This document shows positions 1-10,362 of a stretch of 64,000 bases of DNA, piece by piece. Source of the DNA: Sinohyriopsis cumingii (taxonomy: Eukaryota > Mollusca > Bivalvia > Unionida > Unionidae). Under the pieces are notes generated by a model, which saw only the letters and a list, made by a program, of their open reading frames with translations, was not told the DNA's origin and ran no database searches. A program made the position numbers and the translations under genes. Position 1 is the stretch's first letter. The number at the start of each line of letters is the position of its first letter. The stretch is from assembly GCA_028554795.2 (NCBI GenBank), contig CM068830.1:48684227-48748226 (forward strand), in the 5' to 3' direction.

Positions 1-926
1 TTAAAGTCTTTCCCTCGAAACAACAGAGGCCCACTCACTTCTTGAGGGTGCACTTTCAAGGTGTAGCGTGGAGCTAGGACATCTTGCAATTTTTGCATTT
101 CAGGAATGCCACAGGGTGTGTCTTTGGACAGGCCAGCTTGTTGCAACAGGAGTTCTGCTTCGTTTCGTTGTTTGGCTCGGTCGGATCGTTGAATAGTTTT
201 CCAGGCTCTTTTCCATTCTGTCGTGTCGTTCTCGTTGGCATAGGTTCGTCCCACCACGATGGCTCGGGCTAAACACATCTGGTCTTGAGGGTTGTTAATT
301 TGGACGAGACTCTTTTTGGTACTGCGAAGGTCGTTCACCAATAAGACCTTTTTGCGTCCTGTCCCTTGAGGAAGAGAGACGTGGGCCATTTTCAGTGTGG
401 CTTTACCATCGGTGATGTCAAACTGGTCATTAGATTGTTGTACGCGTTGAATCTTGTCCATGACTTTGGAAGGGGTAAGTTCTGCGGGTCTGCTAAACTC
501 GATCCAAACAGGGGATTTCAAGCTGTCGTGATCTATGGATAGTGTCAAGCGATCGTCTTCTTTGGGTTGACATTGTCGCTTGAGTGCGGTGAGCAAAGAA
601 TCCCACATCTCGGTGATAAACCCTTCTGCTTTCTCCAATGGTACGTCGGACTTGAAATCTTTAAACTTCACTGTGTAGGTGTAAGCCGTGGTTCTAAATT
701 TTCTAGAGGAGCGCTTTTCCGTCTCTCGAATGGAATAGTACTTTTCAGGGTTGACTAAGGGTGGTGAACTTTGTTTAGAGGGTTCAGATTCTGGTTCACT
801 CATGTCCTCTTCAAAATCACTGGCATGAATTTGTGCCAAGACTTCAGCTCTGGTACGAGGCGATAGATCACGTTTCTGCCTCTTACTTTCTTCTTCTTTC
901 TTCTCGAATGAATAGGATCGTTTCAT
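1..926 (-). CDS. Protein-primed DNA polymerase B, N-terminal part (runs off the window)
   Basis: An uninterrupted reading frame of about 308 codons starts at the ATG at 926-924 and is still open at base 1. It opens with a Lys/Glu-rich leader (residues 1-35) and contains, near residues 214-225, DQMCLARAIVVG. This matches the N-terminal exonuclease-side motif (D-x-x-C-L-x-R-A-x-V-V) of Polinton/Maverick and adintovirus family B polymerases, which replicate linear DNA from a protein primer. The catalytic half would lie left of base 1. The start is supported by a minus-strand TATAAA at 980-975, about 50 bases upstream, and by a following ORF on the other strand. The related C-terminal polymerase piece at 29.9-30.7 kb supports the family call. 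Assignment rests on motif recognition, not a search. Unlike that second piece, this one has no stops or frameshifts. Confidence 0.72.
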   Translation of the reverse strand, partial: MKRSYSFEKKEEESKRQKRDLSPRTRAEVLAQIHASDFEEDMSEPESEPSKQSSPPLVNPEKYYSIRETEKRSSRKFRTTAYTYTVKFKDFKSDVPLEKAEGFITEMWDSLLTALKRQCQPKEDDRLTLSIDHDSLKSPVWIEFSRPAELTPSKVMDKIQRVQQSNDQFDITDGKATLKMAHVSLPQGTGRKKVLLVNDLRSTKKSLVQINNPQDQMCLARAIVVGRTYANENDTTEWKRAWKTIQRSDRAKQRNEAELLLQQAGLSKDTPCGIPEMQKLQDVLAPRYTLKVHPQEVSGPLLFRGKDF

Positions 927-1060
927 CTTGAGTGCAAAACGTCAAATGACTCTAGTTTAAACACCATATACTAATTTATAGTCATGGCAAACCAGCGTAT
1001 ATAAAAGGGTGTGTGTCTTGTCCTTTCACTATTCATTTCACTCTCAAACCGAGCACAACG
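927..1060. promoter_or_regulatory. Divergent TATA promoters between polymerase and zinc-knuckle gene
   Basis: The 134-base gap between the two divergent genes holds a TATA box on each strand: TATAAA read on the minus strand at 980-975 for the polymerase, and TATATAAAAG on the plus strand at 998-1007 for the zinc-knuckle gene. The plus-strand box lies 54-63 bases before the ATG at 1061, leaving a 5' leader of roughly 30 bases if initiation is about 30 bases downstream. Inferred from sequence only. Confidence 0.6.
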
Positions 1061-1477
1061 ATGGAAGAGACTAACCAAATCGAACGTTTCATCAGAACTT
1101 TGCGAGGGGTCATTAGAAAATTCTCTTCAGACCAGCCGACGGACTACTCTCCTTCCTTTCGAGATAAAAGTCAAGATACTTGCTATATCTGTCAGAAGAA
1201 AGGGCATTGGTCTTCAGAGTGTCCAGACCGTCAAAAAAGAAAAAAAACAGGGACTAGAAAAGACAAAAGTCAAGATACCTGTTATTATTGTCAAGAAAAA
1301 GGACATTGGTCTCCAGATTGCCCAAAAAAGAAACAAGAGGAGTCAGAAGAAAAGAGGGATTCTTCAGAAGAAGAGAGAGATTCTTCAGAGGAAGAAAGCA
1401 GCCAGGTGAAGAAAAAGAAACAGGAGAAGAAAAGAAGAGGAAAGAAAGTGAGGAGGAAGAGGAGGGAAAGACTGTGA
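1061..1477 (+). CDS. Small CCHC zinc-knuckle protein (138 aa)
   Basis: Two perfect retroviral-type zinc knuckles (C-x2-C-x4-H-x4-C) are encoded at 1181-1222 (CYICQKKGHWSSEC) and 1280-1321 (CYYCQEKGHWSPDC). Such knuckles bind single-stranded nucleic acid. The two copies lie in a direct duplication of about 100 bases starting at the shared AAAAGTCAAGATAC. The C-terminal third is an alternating Glu/Lys/Ser-rich tail with repeats of RDSSEEE type, ending in a basic stretch. The ATG at 1061 is preferred over an upstream in-frame ATG at 1013, because 1013 lies only six bases beyond the TATA box and would precede the expected transcription start. No histone-type hairpin follows this gene; 1478-1730 is A-rich and holds no gene. 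Function is unknown: perhaps a nucleic-acid-binding accessory protein of the Polinton-like element. Confidence 0.7.
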   Translation: MEETNQIERFIRTLRGVIRKFSSDQPTDYSPSFRDKSQDTCYICQKKGHWSSECPDRQKRKKTGTRKDKSQDTCYYCQEKGHWSPDCPKKKQEESEEKRDSSEEERDSSEEESSQVKKKKQEKKRRGKKVRRKRRERL

Positions 1478-1731
1478 CGGTGAAGAAATTGAAAAAACAG
1501 AGAGAGTAAAAAAAGAAACAAAAAACGTGTATGAACTTTATGAAGTGTTCTGTTGTAAATTGTGAATTGGATTGTAACTATGGAGAAAAGAATACATTAA
1601 TTATATAAGGTAAGTGTCTTTGAGTTTTGATTTTAAATAAGAAGTTACACTCACGCACTCATACACAGACACGTACTATAAGGGTGAAATGGGGTTTTTT
1701 TTGTTGATTTTTTAGTTATTGGCAAATTGAA

Positions 1732-1777
1732 AGGTTATCTCTTTTCGAGAGAAGTGGGTGGCCCTGAAAAGGGCCTT
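1732..1777 (-). terminator. Histone-type 3' stem-loop plus downstream element (SL1)
   Basis: Read on the minus strand, just after the stop codon of the gene at 1798-2355, the sequence is AAA then GGCCCTTTTCAGGGCC (1775-1760) then ACCCAC. This is a 6-bp stem with a UUUC loop and the flanks of metazoan replication-dependent histone mRNA 3' ends. About 10 bases on is TCTCTCGAAAAGAGATAACC (1751-1732), a purine-rich block in the position of the histone downstream element that pairs with U7 snRNA. No AATAAA follows. The motif is seen directly; use of the histone processing machinery is inferred. Confidence 0.85.
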
Positions 1778-1797
1778 TATTTGGTGTAGGGGTGAGT

Positions 1798-2355
1798 TTA
1801 AGCAATCAACTTTAACTGCCTTAAGCCTTTGCCACGGCCGAGGCCTACTTCTGATGATGATGATTGGGTTGAAATCACTAAGGGTGGTACGGTAGGCTTA
1901 GTCACAGGGTTGGCGTGTTTAGCTCGGGAAGGTCGTATTCTCTTCGGTCGTGATAAAGAAGTCTGATACATTTGTTTCAGACTTCTTAACTCCGCTAAAA
2001 TGTCCAACAGTACCGTGACCGTTTGATTTTCACCCTCTTGTTTCTTTGCTGCTACTTCTTCTTCTTGTTGTTTTTTTCTTACCTCTTCTTGTTGCTGTTG
2101 CTGTTGCTGTAGGAGAAAAGCTTGTTCCGCTTCCTTTTGTTGTTGCATAAATTTCTCCAATTCTTCTTTCTGTCTCTGTCTAAAATTCTCCACTTGCGGT
2201 AATGAAGAATGAGACGAAGGTTCCGGAACAAATTCTTGCGAGGTAAGAAAATCCACAAAATCCCAATGTACCTCTTCTGAAAGTAAGTCCGGGTTCCCTT
2301 GGGCGGTCTCCACTGCTGGTGCACCCCAGTGAATCGTTTTCTGAGTTTCCGTCAT
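1798..2355 (-). CDS. Gln-rich coiled-coil protein of the Polinton-like element (185 aa)
   Basis: An intact 185-codon frame on the minus strand starts at the ATG at 2355. The first ~55 residues are acidic and hydrophobic, with WDFVDFL. Residues 55-110 are a Gln/Glu/Lys-rich helix, including a run of seven or more glutamines, that should form a coiled coil. Residues 115-130 (LLDILAELRSLKQMYQ) look like a second short helix. The C-terminus is basic (PKRIRPSRAKH, then GLGRGKGLRQLK). It is driven from a TATA box (CTATATAG, about 2410-2402) in the shared divergent promoter and ends in a histone-type hairpin 22 bases after the stop. No family recognised; the layout (coiled coil with basic tail) would fit a DNA- or core-associated structural protein, which is speculation. 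Confidence 0.65.
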   Translation of the reverse strand: MTETQKTIHWGAPAVETAQGNPDLLSEEVHWDFVDFLTSQEFVPEPSSHSSLPQVENFRQRQKEELEKFMQQQKEAEQAFLLQQQQQQQEEVRKKQQEEEVAAKKQEGENQTVTVLLDILAELRSLKQMYQTSLSRPKRIRPSRAKHANPVTKPTVPPLVISTQSSSSEVGLGRGKGLRQLKLIA

Positions 2356-2574
2356 GTTGAATCACTGTCGCATAGATTGACTGCACACAGGCGCTAGCGA
2401 ATCTATATAGACCACGTGACGTCACAGACTGCTCTCTTCGGATTGGATGCGGGCTGACTGAATTTTGTCACGCGTGTTTGGATTGGTCAATGAACTCAAT
2501 CCGTTTCAATCCTTCCTCTCCCTATAAATAAGCTCAGTTCAGCGCAATCACTCACCTGTTTTCGGAGCCTCAAG
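2356..2574. promoter_or_regulatory. Divergent promoter with CRE, E-box, two CCAAT boxes and two TATA boxes
   Basis: The 219-base gap separates the divergent genes starting at 2355 (minus) and 2575 (plus). In order it holds a minus-strand TATA (CTATATAG, 2402-2410 region), CACGTG overlapping a perfect cAMP-response element TGACGTCA (2413-2424), two ATTGG boxes (inverted CCAAT; 2442-2446 and 2482-2486), and a plus-strand TATAAATA (2523-2530) 45 bases before the ATG. TATA plus CCAAT boxes between two divergent short genes is the arrangement of metazoan H2A-H2B pairs. Sites are seen; factor binding is inferred. Confidence 0.65.
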
Positions 2575-2805
2575 ATGTGGACCGACGTTCAATCTTCCAC
2601 CCTTGTGTCAACAATGATGTTCAGGACGGACATACCCATGTATGTCTGGTCCAAGTGGACTGTTGTCGATAGGACAGATACTAGTCTATGGATGAGAAGA
2701 GTTTACATAGAAAGACAAGGATGCCTCAAGAGGGTACTTGTGTATGGACCTGCAGTTAGAAGGAGTTTAAGAAGAAGAAGATGTGACAGATGCCGTCTAT
2801 GTTAA
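2575..2805 (+). CDS. Small protein with Arg-rich Cys-containing tail (76 aa)
   Basis: An intact frame of 76 codons begins 45 bases after a TATAAATA box and ends 19 bases before a perfect histone-type hairpin. The N-terminal ~50 residues are mixed, with two Trp and several Met; the C-terminus is RRSLRRRRCDRCRLC, a short arginine cluster with three cysteines that resembles protamine-like or viral core peptides. No family is recognised. Its placement as the outermost gene of the Polinton-like piece and its histone-like control suggest an abundant, S-phase-linked, DNA-associated product, but that is inference from context only. Confidence 0.6.
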   Translation: MWTDVQSSTLVSTMMFRTDIPMYVWSKWTVVDRTDTSLWMRRVYIERQGCLKRVLVYGPAVRRSLRRRRCDRCRLC

Positions 2806-2820
2806 TATTAACATAAAACC

Positions 2821-2861
2821 AAAGGCCCTTTTCAGGGCCACCCACATTTCTCGAAAAGAGA
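2821..2861 (+). terminator. Histone-type 3' stem-loop plus downstream element (SL2)
   Basis: CCAAA precedes GGCCCTTTTCAGGGCC (2824-2839), which is followed by ACCCA; ten bases later comes TCTCGAAAAGAGA (2849-2861). This agrees at every conserved position with the metazoan histone hairpin and its ACCCA flank. It lies 19 bases beyond the stop codon of the gene at 2575-2805, and there is no AATAAA in the 300 bases after it. Confidence 0.88.
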
Positions 2862-2910
2862 CTGACTTTCCATTGCCTACCCTTTATTTTAAAAAATGTT
2901 TTTTAAAAAA

Positions 2911-3262
2911 ATCCCATGTTCAATTCCCCTTGTCCCTAAAGTAGTTTTTTTTTCTAACATGTTCAATTCCCCTTGTCCCTAGACAAACCCAAACTCTATT
3001 CCCATGTTCAATTCCCATTGTCCCTAGACAAGCCCAAACTCTATTCCCATGTTCAATTCCCCTTGTCCCTAGACAGACCCAAACTCTATTCCCCATGTTA
3101 AATTCCCATTGTCGCTAATCTTACCCAGGGTTTTTTGCCCATGTTAAATTTCCATTGTCGCCAAAGTGACCCAGGGTGGTTAATGTTAAATTTCCATTGT
3201 CGCCAAAGTGACCCAGGGTGGTTTTTAATGCTAATTCCCATTGTCGCTAAAGTGACCCCATT
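2911..3262 (+). repeat. Minisatellite at the end of Polinton-like piece A
   Basis: About seven to eight imperfect copies of a roughly 45-55-base unit built on CATGTTCAATTCCCCTTGTC-like sequence followed by CCTAGACAAACCCAAACTC or, in later copies, GCCAAAGTGACCCAGGGTGG. The unit drifts from left to right. Related words (CATGTTCAATTC, ATTGTCCCTA) recur at 43955-44040, beyond the last gene of piece B, so the array probably marks the terminal region of the element family. Confidence 0.65.
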
Positions 3263-3959
3263 CACTACTGTCATATGCTTCTGTTAATACGGGCTAATAC
3301 GTATAGCGGCCTTGTTTTGACTTTAAATATCTGGCACTGTCGAGGTGCTATTAAAATTATAAACAATACATATTCAAATCAACTTGTGAGATTTATTATA
3401 TACATCTCATTCATGTCATTTATACTGCCATTAGTTTTTTGTTCAGGATATGCCTTTCAAATGAAGGAAGTTATAAATATAAAAAAGAATAAAGAAAGAA
3501 TGTTAATTATAACAAAGAACATTTATTACTAATTGTGTATATCATTAGATGTTGAAACTAAAGTGAAACACAGGGATAATCATATTCGTGAATTGGGCTG
3601 CATGATAGGTTCGGTAATTGTCAGTCTGAGATTAAGACTGCATATTACATGTTAGACACTCAAAACATTATACAAATAGTTATCAAGAAGAAACGTTCTG
3701 CTTGGCAATGCTCAAAAACGTTATCAAACAAGTACGACACTACAACAAAAAGACATTTCATAAGGGTCTAACGCTTTACTGGGCGAAAAGAATTTCCACC
3801 AATGACAGATAAAATCACTCCTTCCTTTTAACGTGTGAGTCAAATTAGCTGCCGTGGTAGACGTATTGGAAATGAGAGTGGCACTATTTTCATTTAGGAT
3901 AAAGTACACATCATAAAAGTGTTTTGGCGAAAACCACATGTCATAATGATTATACATTT
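3263..3959. other. No gene recognised
   Basis: AT-rich sequence right of the terminal minisatellite. Short frames here have no recognisable domain or splice context. Confidence 0.5.
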
Positions 3960-5990
3960 ACAGGAAGTAGTGACAACAAGCTTTTTTAAAATAGTAGTCA
4001 TGGCAGTCCTATTGGATATACGAGTGGACGATTCCCATTTAGGTCCCACTTGGTATAATAATAGGTATACTTCTGAAAACCCCTTGCAGATATAACCATT
4101 AATTTTGAAGAAGTAGAGATAACAATATGTGTAAGATATGACTTTGCATGAACGAGTAGTAATAAGAAGATTTTCAAGATGGCTGCCTTGGCAGTCATAT
4201 TGGACGCAAGATCAGAACAATTTAAATTTAGAACCCTCCAGACATCATATGAAATCATTTAGTGAAAACACTAAGTTGATATAACGATCTATGTACGAGA
4301 GGTAGGAGTAAAAACAAAATTGTGACTGCGGCAGTAATATTGGTGGTCAGATAGGTACCATTGTCATTTAAGACCAACTAGACCTGATAAGAAACCTTTC
4401 AGTGAAAACGCAATGCTGATATGACCATCCATTCCGGAGAAATAGCAGTAAGAACATTTTCAAGATGCTACCATAGTAGCTATAATGGACGGCATATCGG
4501 TACCATTTTAATATAGTCGCGACATCAGCGAAAATTTAATTTTTATATTACCATCCATGAATGAGAACTAAGAAATAAGAAGACTTTCAACACGGATGTC
4601 AGATTGGAACCATTTTCATTTTGGAGCAAGTGAACATTATAAGACGTTTTAGTGAAAACCACGTGTCGTAGACCATCCATTCAAGAGGAGTAGGGATAAC
4701 AAGGTTTTCAAGATGGCTAGATACGGTTGTCTGCAGCAACATTTTCATTTCGGGAGAGGTAGACCATGAGATAAATGTGTATGTAAAGTTTCATGACAAT
4801 ACTCCAATTAGATTAGGAGTAGCGATTAAAAACTTGTTCAACCATTTATTCAGGAGGACTAGCGGTATAAAGATTTTCAAGATGGATGTCGGCCATACTG
4901 GACGCCCGATTTACACTATTTTCTTATGTGACCAACATAAGAAGTAATCTGTGTGAAAACCCTATGACGATATCATCAACCATGTAGAAGAAATAACAAA
5001 AACAAGATTTTTAAGAGAGCAGCGGCTACAGCCATATTGGACATCAGACTGACCATATTTTCGTTTGGACCAATTAGACAGCATAGTAAGTTTTTTTATA
5101 TAACGAAAACCGCGTGTTCAGATGACCATCCTTTCAGGATGAGTAGTGATAACAATATTTTCAAATTGGCCATTGTAGGGGCCATATTGGATGTGCACAC
5201 AGCACGATTTTCATTTAGGGCCATATAAACCATAAGATGAGTGTGTATGTAAAGTTTCATGGCAATTCTCGCAGTAGTTCAGGAAGAGTAACAATAACAA
5301 ACTTGTGCCAACGAACGGACGGACAAGGGAAGTCGGACGACGGGCGACAGACGACTGACAATGGGCAATAGACTATCCCATAAGCTCTTCTGATCTATGG
5401 CCAACACCATTTCATTTTGAACCGATTAGAAATCGTAAGAAGTCTTTTAGTGAAGACGCCATTTTGATTCAGGAGAAGTAGCGATGACAACATCTTCAAT
5501 ATGGCTGCCATATTAGACAAACTATCAGAATCATTTTTATTTATTTATTTATTTATTTATTTATGTATTTATTTTATTATGATAAATATACATTTTCACA
5601 AGAAGTGTTTCAGTTAAATCCATACGGCGATATGACCATCCATGCAAGAGTAGCAGCGATAAGAATATGTTCAAGATGGCTACCATTGCACCATCTTCAT
5701 TTATGACCAGATAGGAGTCATAAACAGCCTTTTAGTAAAAACGCCAGGTTGATATGACTATTCACTGAGTAGCGATAACAACAGTTTCAAGATAAATAAG
5801 GTGGTGGCCATATTGCATGGGCGACCAGCACCAATTTCCTTTTGAACCATGTAGACCATGGGATGAACGTGTATGTAAAGTTTCATGGCAATCATCTAAG
5901 TAGTGAAGGAGGAGAGGCGATAACAAACAGGTGGTAACGGACTGAGGGACGACAGATGGCGGAAAGCAGACCAGTACAAAAGATTTTCTG
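3960..5990. repeat. Degenerate tandem repeats, unit about 170-190 bases
   Basis: Diverged copies share the ordered words TTTTCAAGATGGCTGCC, CATATTGGAC, CATTTTCATTT, AAGAAGTCTTTTAGTGAAAAC, ATGACCATCCATTC and GAGTAGCGATAACAA. Copies can be followed from about 3960 to 5960, with TGTAAAGTTTCATGGCAAT and ACGGACGGACAAGGG near 4780, 5260-5330 and 5875-5945. No coding potential. This looks like an old non-coding satellite-like array of the host. Confidence 0.6.
5534..5571 (+). repeat. (TTTA)n microsatellite
   Basis: About nine units of TTTA/ATTT lying inside the degenerate array. Confidence 0.9.
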
Positions 5991-6407
5991 CTCTATGGCT
6001 AGTCAAGTAAATACAAAAAATATTTGGAACCATCTTTATGTACCTTACGCTTTTCTAAATGGTACGGGGAAATAACAGAATACAGAAAATACTTCCAATT
6101 TATGAAGGTGTGTGTGTGTGATTTAGGTTTTTAACGTAGCTTTAACAACTTTTCAGCTATATCGCTACGATGTCTGTAGTGTGGCAGTTTAGCACTGGGG
6201 CATCATTCCGCAGACATGTAGCATGATGTTCCACCAAGTCACATTATCCTGACACCAGGCCGACCAGTCCTAACACTAACCTCGTAATGCTGAGCGTCAA
6301 GTGAGGCAGCTGTTAGTACCATTTTTGTAAGTCTTTGGTATGACTCGGCCGTGTATCGAGCAATTTATGAAGGAACTCAATAATAATAATAATAATAATA
6401 ATAACAA

Positions 6408-6445
<38 letters not shown>

Positions 6446-9400
6446 TCTCCATTACGACCACCTGAATACAATTTCGTTGTGGCTACAGATACAGATTGAT
6501 TGGTTTCCATTAATATACATGCTGCGTATTTTTCTTCCCGTTTATTATGTGACGAGTCCGTGTTTAATATTTTTATAGCCAAAATGATTCAAGCGAACGA
6601 ATAAATTCCTCACAGGAATTCTGCATTTTTCTTTCTAATTCCTAATTTCTAAAGGAGTATTAAATGGTTTCACTTGTGACGTTTCATGAGTATGTAGTCA
6701 ATAATGGGCGACACTAGGCAACTCAGAGTAAAATACAAGTGTACAAGGACGCAATGGAAATTAACGTATGCAGTTGTTTTTTTTTTTTAAAAGTTACTCG
6801 ATATGTTGTCCTGACGTATAAAAATTTTAGGAAAATGTACATATGTACATTTTAGACAACTTCAGTTTATGACTAGAATTATAATGGTTCAAATGAATAT
6901 GTATATGGACAAATATGAGATCTTTTGGTATTGTAACCTGTCGGTAGCTATCTGCTAGCGTAAAACTGCATATTACTCGCCAGTTTTGTTGTGGATTCAA
7001 TCAACATCGGTATCTTCTCTAGTGTTAACCTGCCCTCAGGTAGTCTTTAAGCCCATTATTATATTGTATATTTGACCTAAACGGACGAGACATTCCATTT
7101 ATGTATCCCGAATGTTTTAAGTAGCTGACAACATGATGCAGCATATGGTCATGTATTTATTGATGGAGTGGCTCTTGAGGAGATATTATTTTAAACATAT
7201 TTTGCTGGTTCTAATGTTACCTAAATATGGCGGCAATGCATGATCGTCACACGACTTATGTGCAATTAAAGGCCATTTAGAGACGGATGAGCCATACAAA
7301 ATAGCTAAAATCGCTAAAATGGGTAAAATAGATCATAACGATTCTAGAACATAAAACAAAAAGAAAACGTACAGAGGACTATCGACGAAGCGCAAAAGAA
7401 GTAAGACCAGAATTTCACTTGGCCATCTCATATAGAGAGATCTCATATAATGCAGTAGGTGCAATCAACAAAAAAGCAAACAATAGTAGTAATAACCTTT
7501 GTATCAATTCGTACAAAAGGAAACACGAATCCTTCTATGATATATACTGCTCGAAGCAATATAGAATCTCCATGCGCGAGGAATAATGACCTTCGCATCT
7601 ATTATCTTTATCTTTATATATTATATAGTTTTAGAACTATGTACACATCAACAGTATGTATGTATGTATGTATGTATGTGTGTGTACAGTCAGAGAGAGA
7701 GAGGTGTACTCACATGATTACTTATAACTGCGATGATCCAACTACATCTTTGTTATAACTGTGATGTAGGTTTCCTCCCGCTTTCTTGCTAATATAGAGA
7801 ACAGTGTAATTGGGTTCAGACGAACAAATAAATAAACCGATAGGCTATCAGAGAGGTGAATTGTTCTTTCTAATTTATTACTGCGCAATGAATGTTAATT
7901 GGTTTTACTTGTGAAGTAACAGAGAGTTGTACATGCACACATTCGAACAAAATGTGTACACGTACAAATCTCTATTACTTCAATATGTTGATCCGTCACA
8001 TATAAAATGTGTACATGTACAAATTCATGTTACTTTGATGTTGTGTTCTGGCGGCCACTATCGGCCATCGTAGAAACGTGACCTGGTTCTGTCTTTCATG
8101 TGGTTTTCGCAGTCTTCCCAAACGTGTGAAATATCGAGTTTGCTTGATAGATGCTGATTTGCTTTCGTCAAGAGTCAAGTATCAGGGTTTTAACAAAATC
8201 ACTCGGACAAGCTCTGATACTGTGGTAGGCATGAGCATTAAATGTCTATTGTTTTCCGATTTCTTCAGTTTCTTTAAAGCTTGCCATTTTCTGGTGCCAG
8301 TGGCAAAGTAGCTAGTAATTTTCTTCCAAAAAGTAATTCAGCAGGGCAGTATCCATTCAGTAATGATGTTGCACGATAATGTCAAAATAGTTTTGTAAGG
8401 ATCGTCTGTCTTTTTCAGCATTCTTGTCATTATTTGTATATGTGTTACATACATACATACATACATGCAAACATATATACATACATACAAGTAGAGTGTG
8501 TTGATTTCTTTCAATACCAGCTTGTTTACAAGGAACAATTTGCCATAATGTAATAAATAAGAAAAATATAATTAACAGGGCTAGGAATTAACCTTTCATT
8601 ACTAAGTGAAGGATAATATTTATGAATTTCTTATGTATGCGATTTGCTGTATGCAGTTGACCAACAATCTTTCTTATACAGTTTAAATCCTTCGTGTCCA
8701 GGTCTAATTATGCATACTTTCAGCATCAAGACCCGGCTAACATGCTTTATAGGAAGAATCTTAGTAAAACAAATCAAAAGCCGCCGAGACCTTTACTCTG
8801 TGCATTGTATCAGACAACGCTGCAACTTGCCTGCATCTGTACATTATGCCTTAGGGTTAGACAGCATTTACACAAGATAGTTCATATGTACCTTTGTGTA
8901 ACTGTCTACAGGAGCTTTATTCATAATGTAAAGCATTTATATACTGGTCTCCTCAATCGTCGAAAGTCGATGCCATTTTGTTCACTCCAGTAACTCAGAG
9001 TTACCTACAGATTCCCCACTTCCAAGACCTCACGTTTCTAGTCATGAGCACTCCGTTTTTGACACGTTGTCTACACTATTCTACGTATTTACGGATAGAT
9101 TTGATAGACATGAGGCTACACACACACACACACACACACACACGCAAGCACGCACACACACACACATGCATACATACATACATACATACATACATACATA
9201 CATACATACATTATTACGACTCTGTCGTTTTAAATATGTAATAGAAAGTGTGAGAAGCAACAGACTTTGAAAAATTCAACAAAGATTTTATTTCCCTTGA
9301 TTACAAAGTGAAAATAAAGAGAAAGAACTTATGATATTGCGAATTAGATCCCAAAATAATCATAGAATTGCAAACAAAAGTTCCGATGATAAAAGGAATG

Positions 9401-10179
9401 AATAAACTTTAGTGGAAATCCAAATTAAATCCAACACTGAAAGGGTTGATGTGCCTGCGATGGCTCGTAAAGTGTTGTTTCGTCAACAGTCTTTTGTTGG
9501 ATTATAATAATACAATCCGAGATTATATCCTTTTTTGTATTTCACTATAAAGCCAAGTCTCTATTTCCAAGAATGTTATTAGAGCACGTTTGTATTTCCA
9601 GAGAAGAAATTATTGGAATAACTAAAATTCCAGCCCATATGAACTACTGGTCACAACAATAATACAGACTAATTCTACTAAGATTTTAAAGCACAAATGA
9701 ATAATTTTTCCATTGACAATATTATATAGTCCACTACTTGACCTCCGGTCACAATTAGCATTTTGTCATAAAAACCCTTACAGAAGGCTTCTAATGTTTA
9801 CAAAATAAAATCTATGTTGTAATTACTTTAACTGTATGTATAACTATTTCTAAAAGTATAATACAAAATGTAGTAAACAACAGGTAGACCTGGCAATTTA
9901 TGCGGAAATTTCCAATAACCTAGACAAAGACCCAAATAAACATGTTTACTTCTGTTGATAGTGATTTTAATATCAAGCCCATATACAAAGAGAATATTTT
10001 AGTCATATATTAGTTGTTCACTGTCTTTAAAAAAATCAGTAATTAAAGTCGAACAGAAAATGAACTTGAACTTTTACAGGGTTAAGTCCAACATACAATA
10101 TTACATTACAATAGTATAAAGTGAAATAAGATTTTTAAAGCAAAATTAACAAGCAAACAATACAAATTTAAACATACAT

Positions 10180-10235
<56 letters not shown>

Positions 10236-10362
10236 ACACATTCCTCATTGTGACAACCAATTCATTGATATTACAGAACAGAAAACGATTCATATAAGCA
10301 CCTTGCACGCAAGTACTGTTTATGGCGTTCCATAACTATTACCAATTTTGTTCTTATTTCAG
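5991..10362. other. Gene-poor spacer with microsatellites
   Basis: No exon or transposon was recognised in this 4.4 kb. It holds (AAT)n then (ATT)n at 6379-6443 (a self-complementary pair), (TATG)n at about 7652-7682, (ATAC)n at 8444-8490, (AC)n then (CATA)n at 9117-9211, and (AC)n at 10184-10241. Short frames across these tracts are low-complexity artefacts. Confidence 0.55.

Noticed and set aside
1291..1521. Ser/Phe-rich frame on the minus strand opposite the zinc-knuckle gene
   Set aside because: It is the complement of the Lys/Glu/Ser-rich tail, a low-complexity shadow without its own promoter.
2911..3262. CRISPR-like array
   Set aside because: Repeats are imperfect and drift, spacers are not unique, and the DNA is animal.
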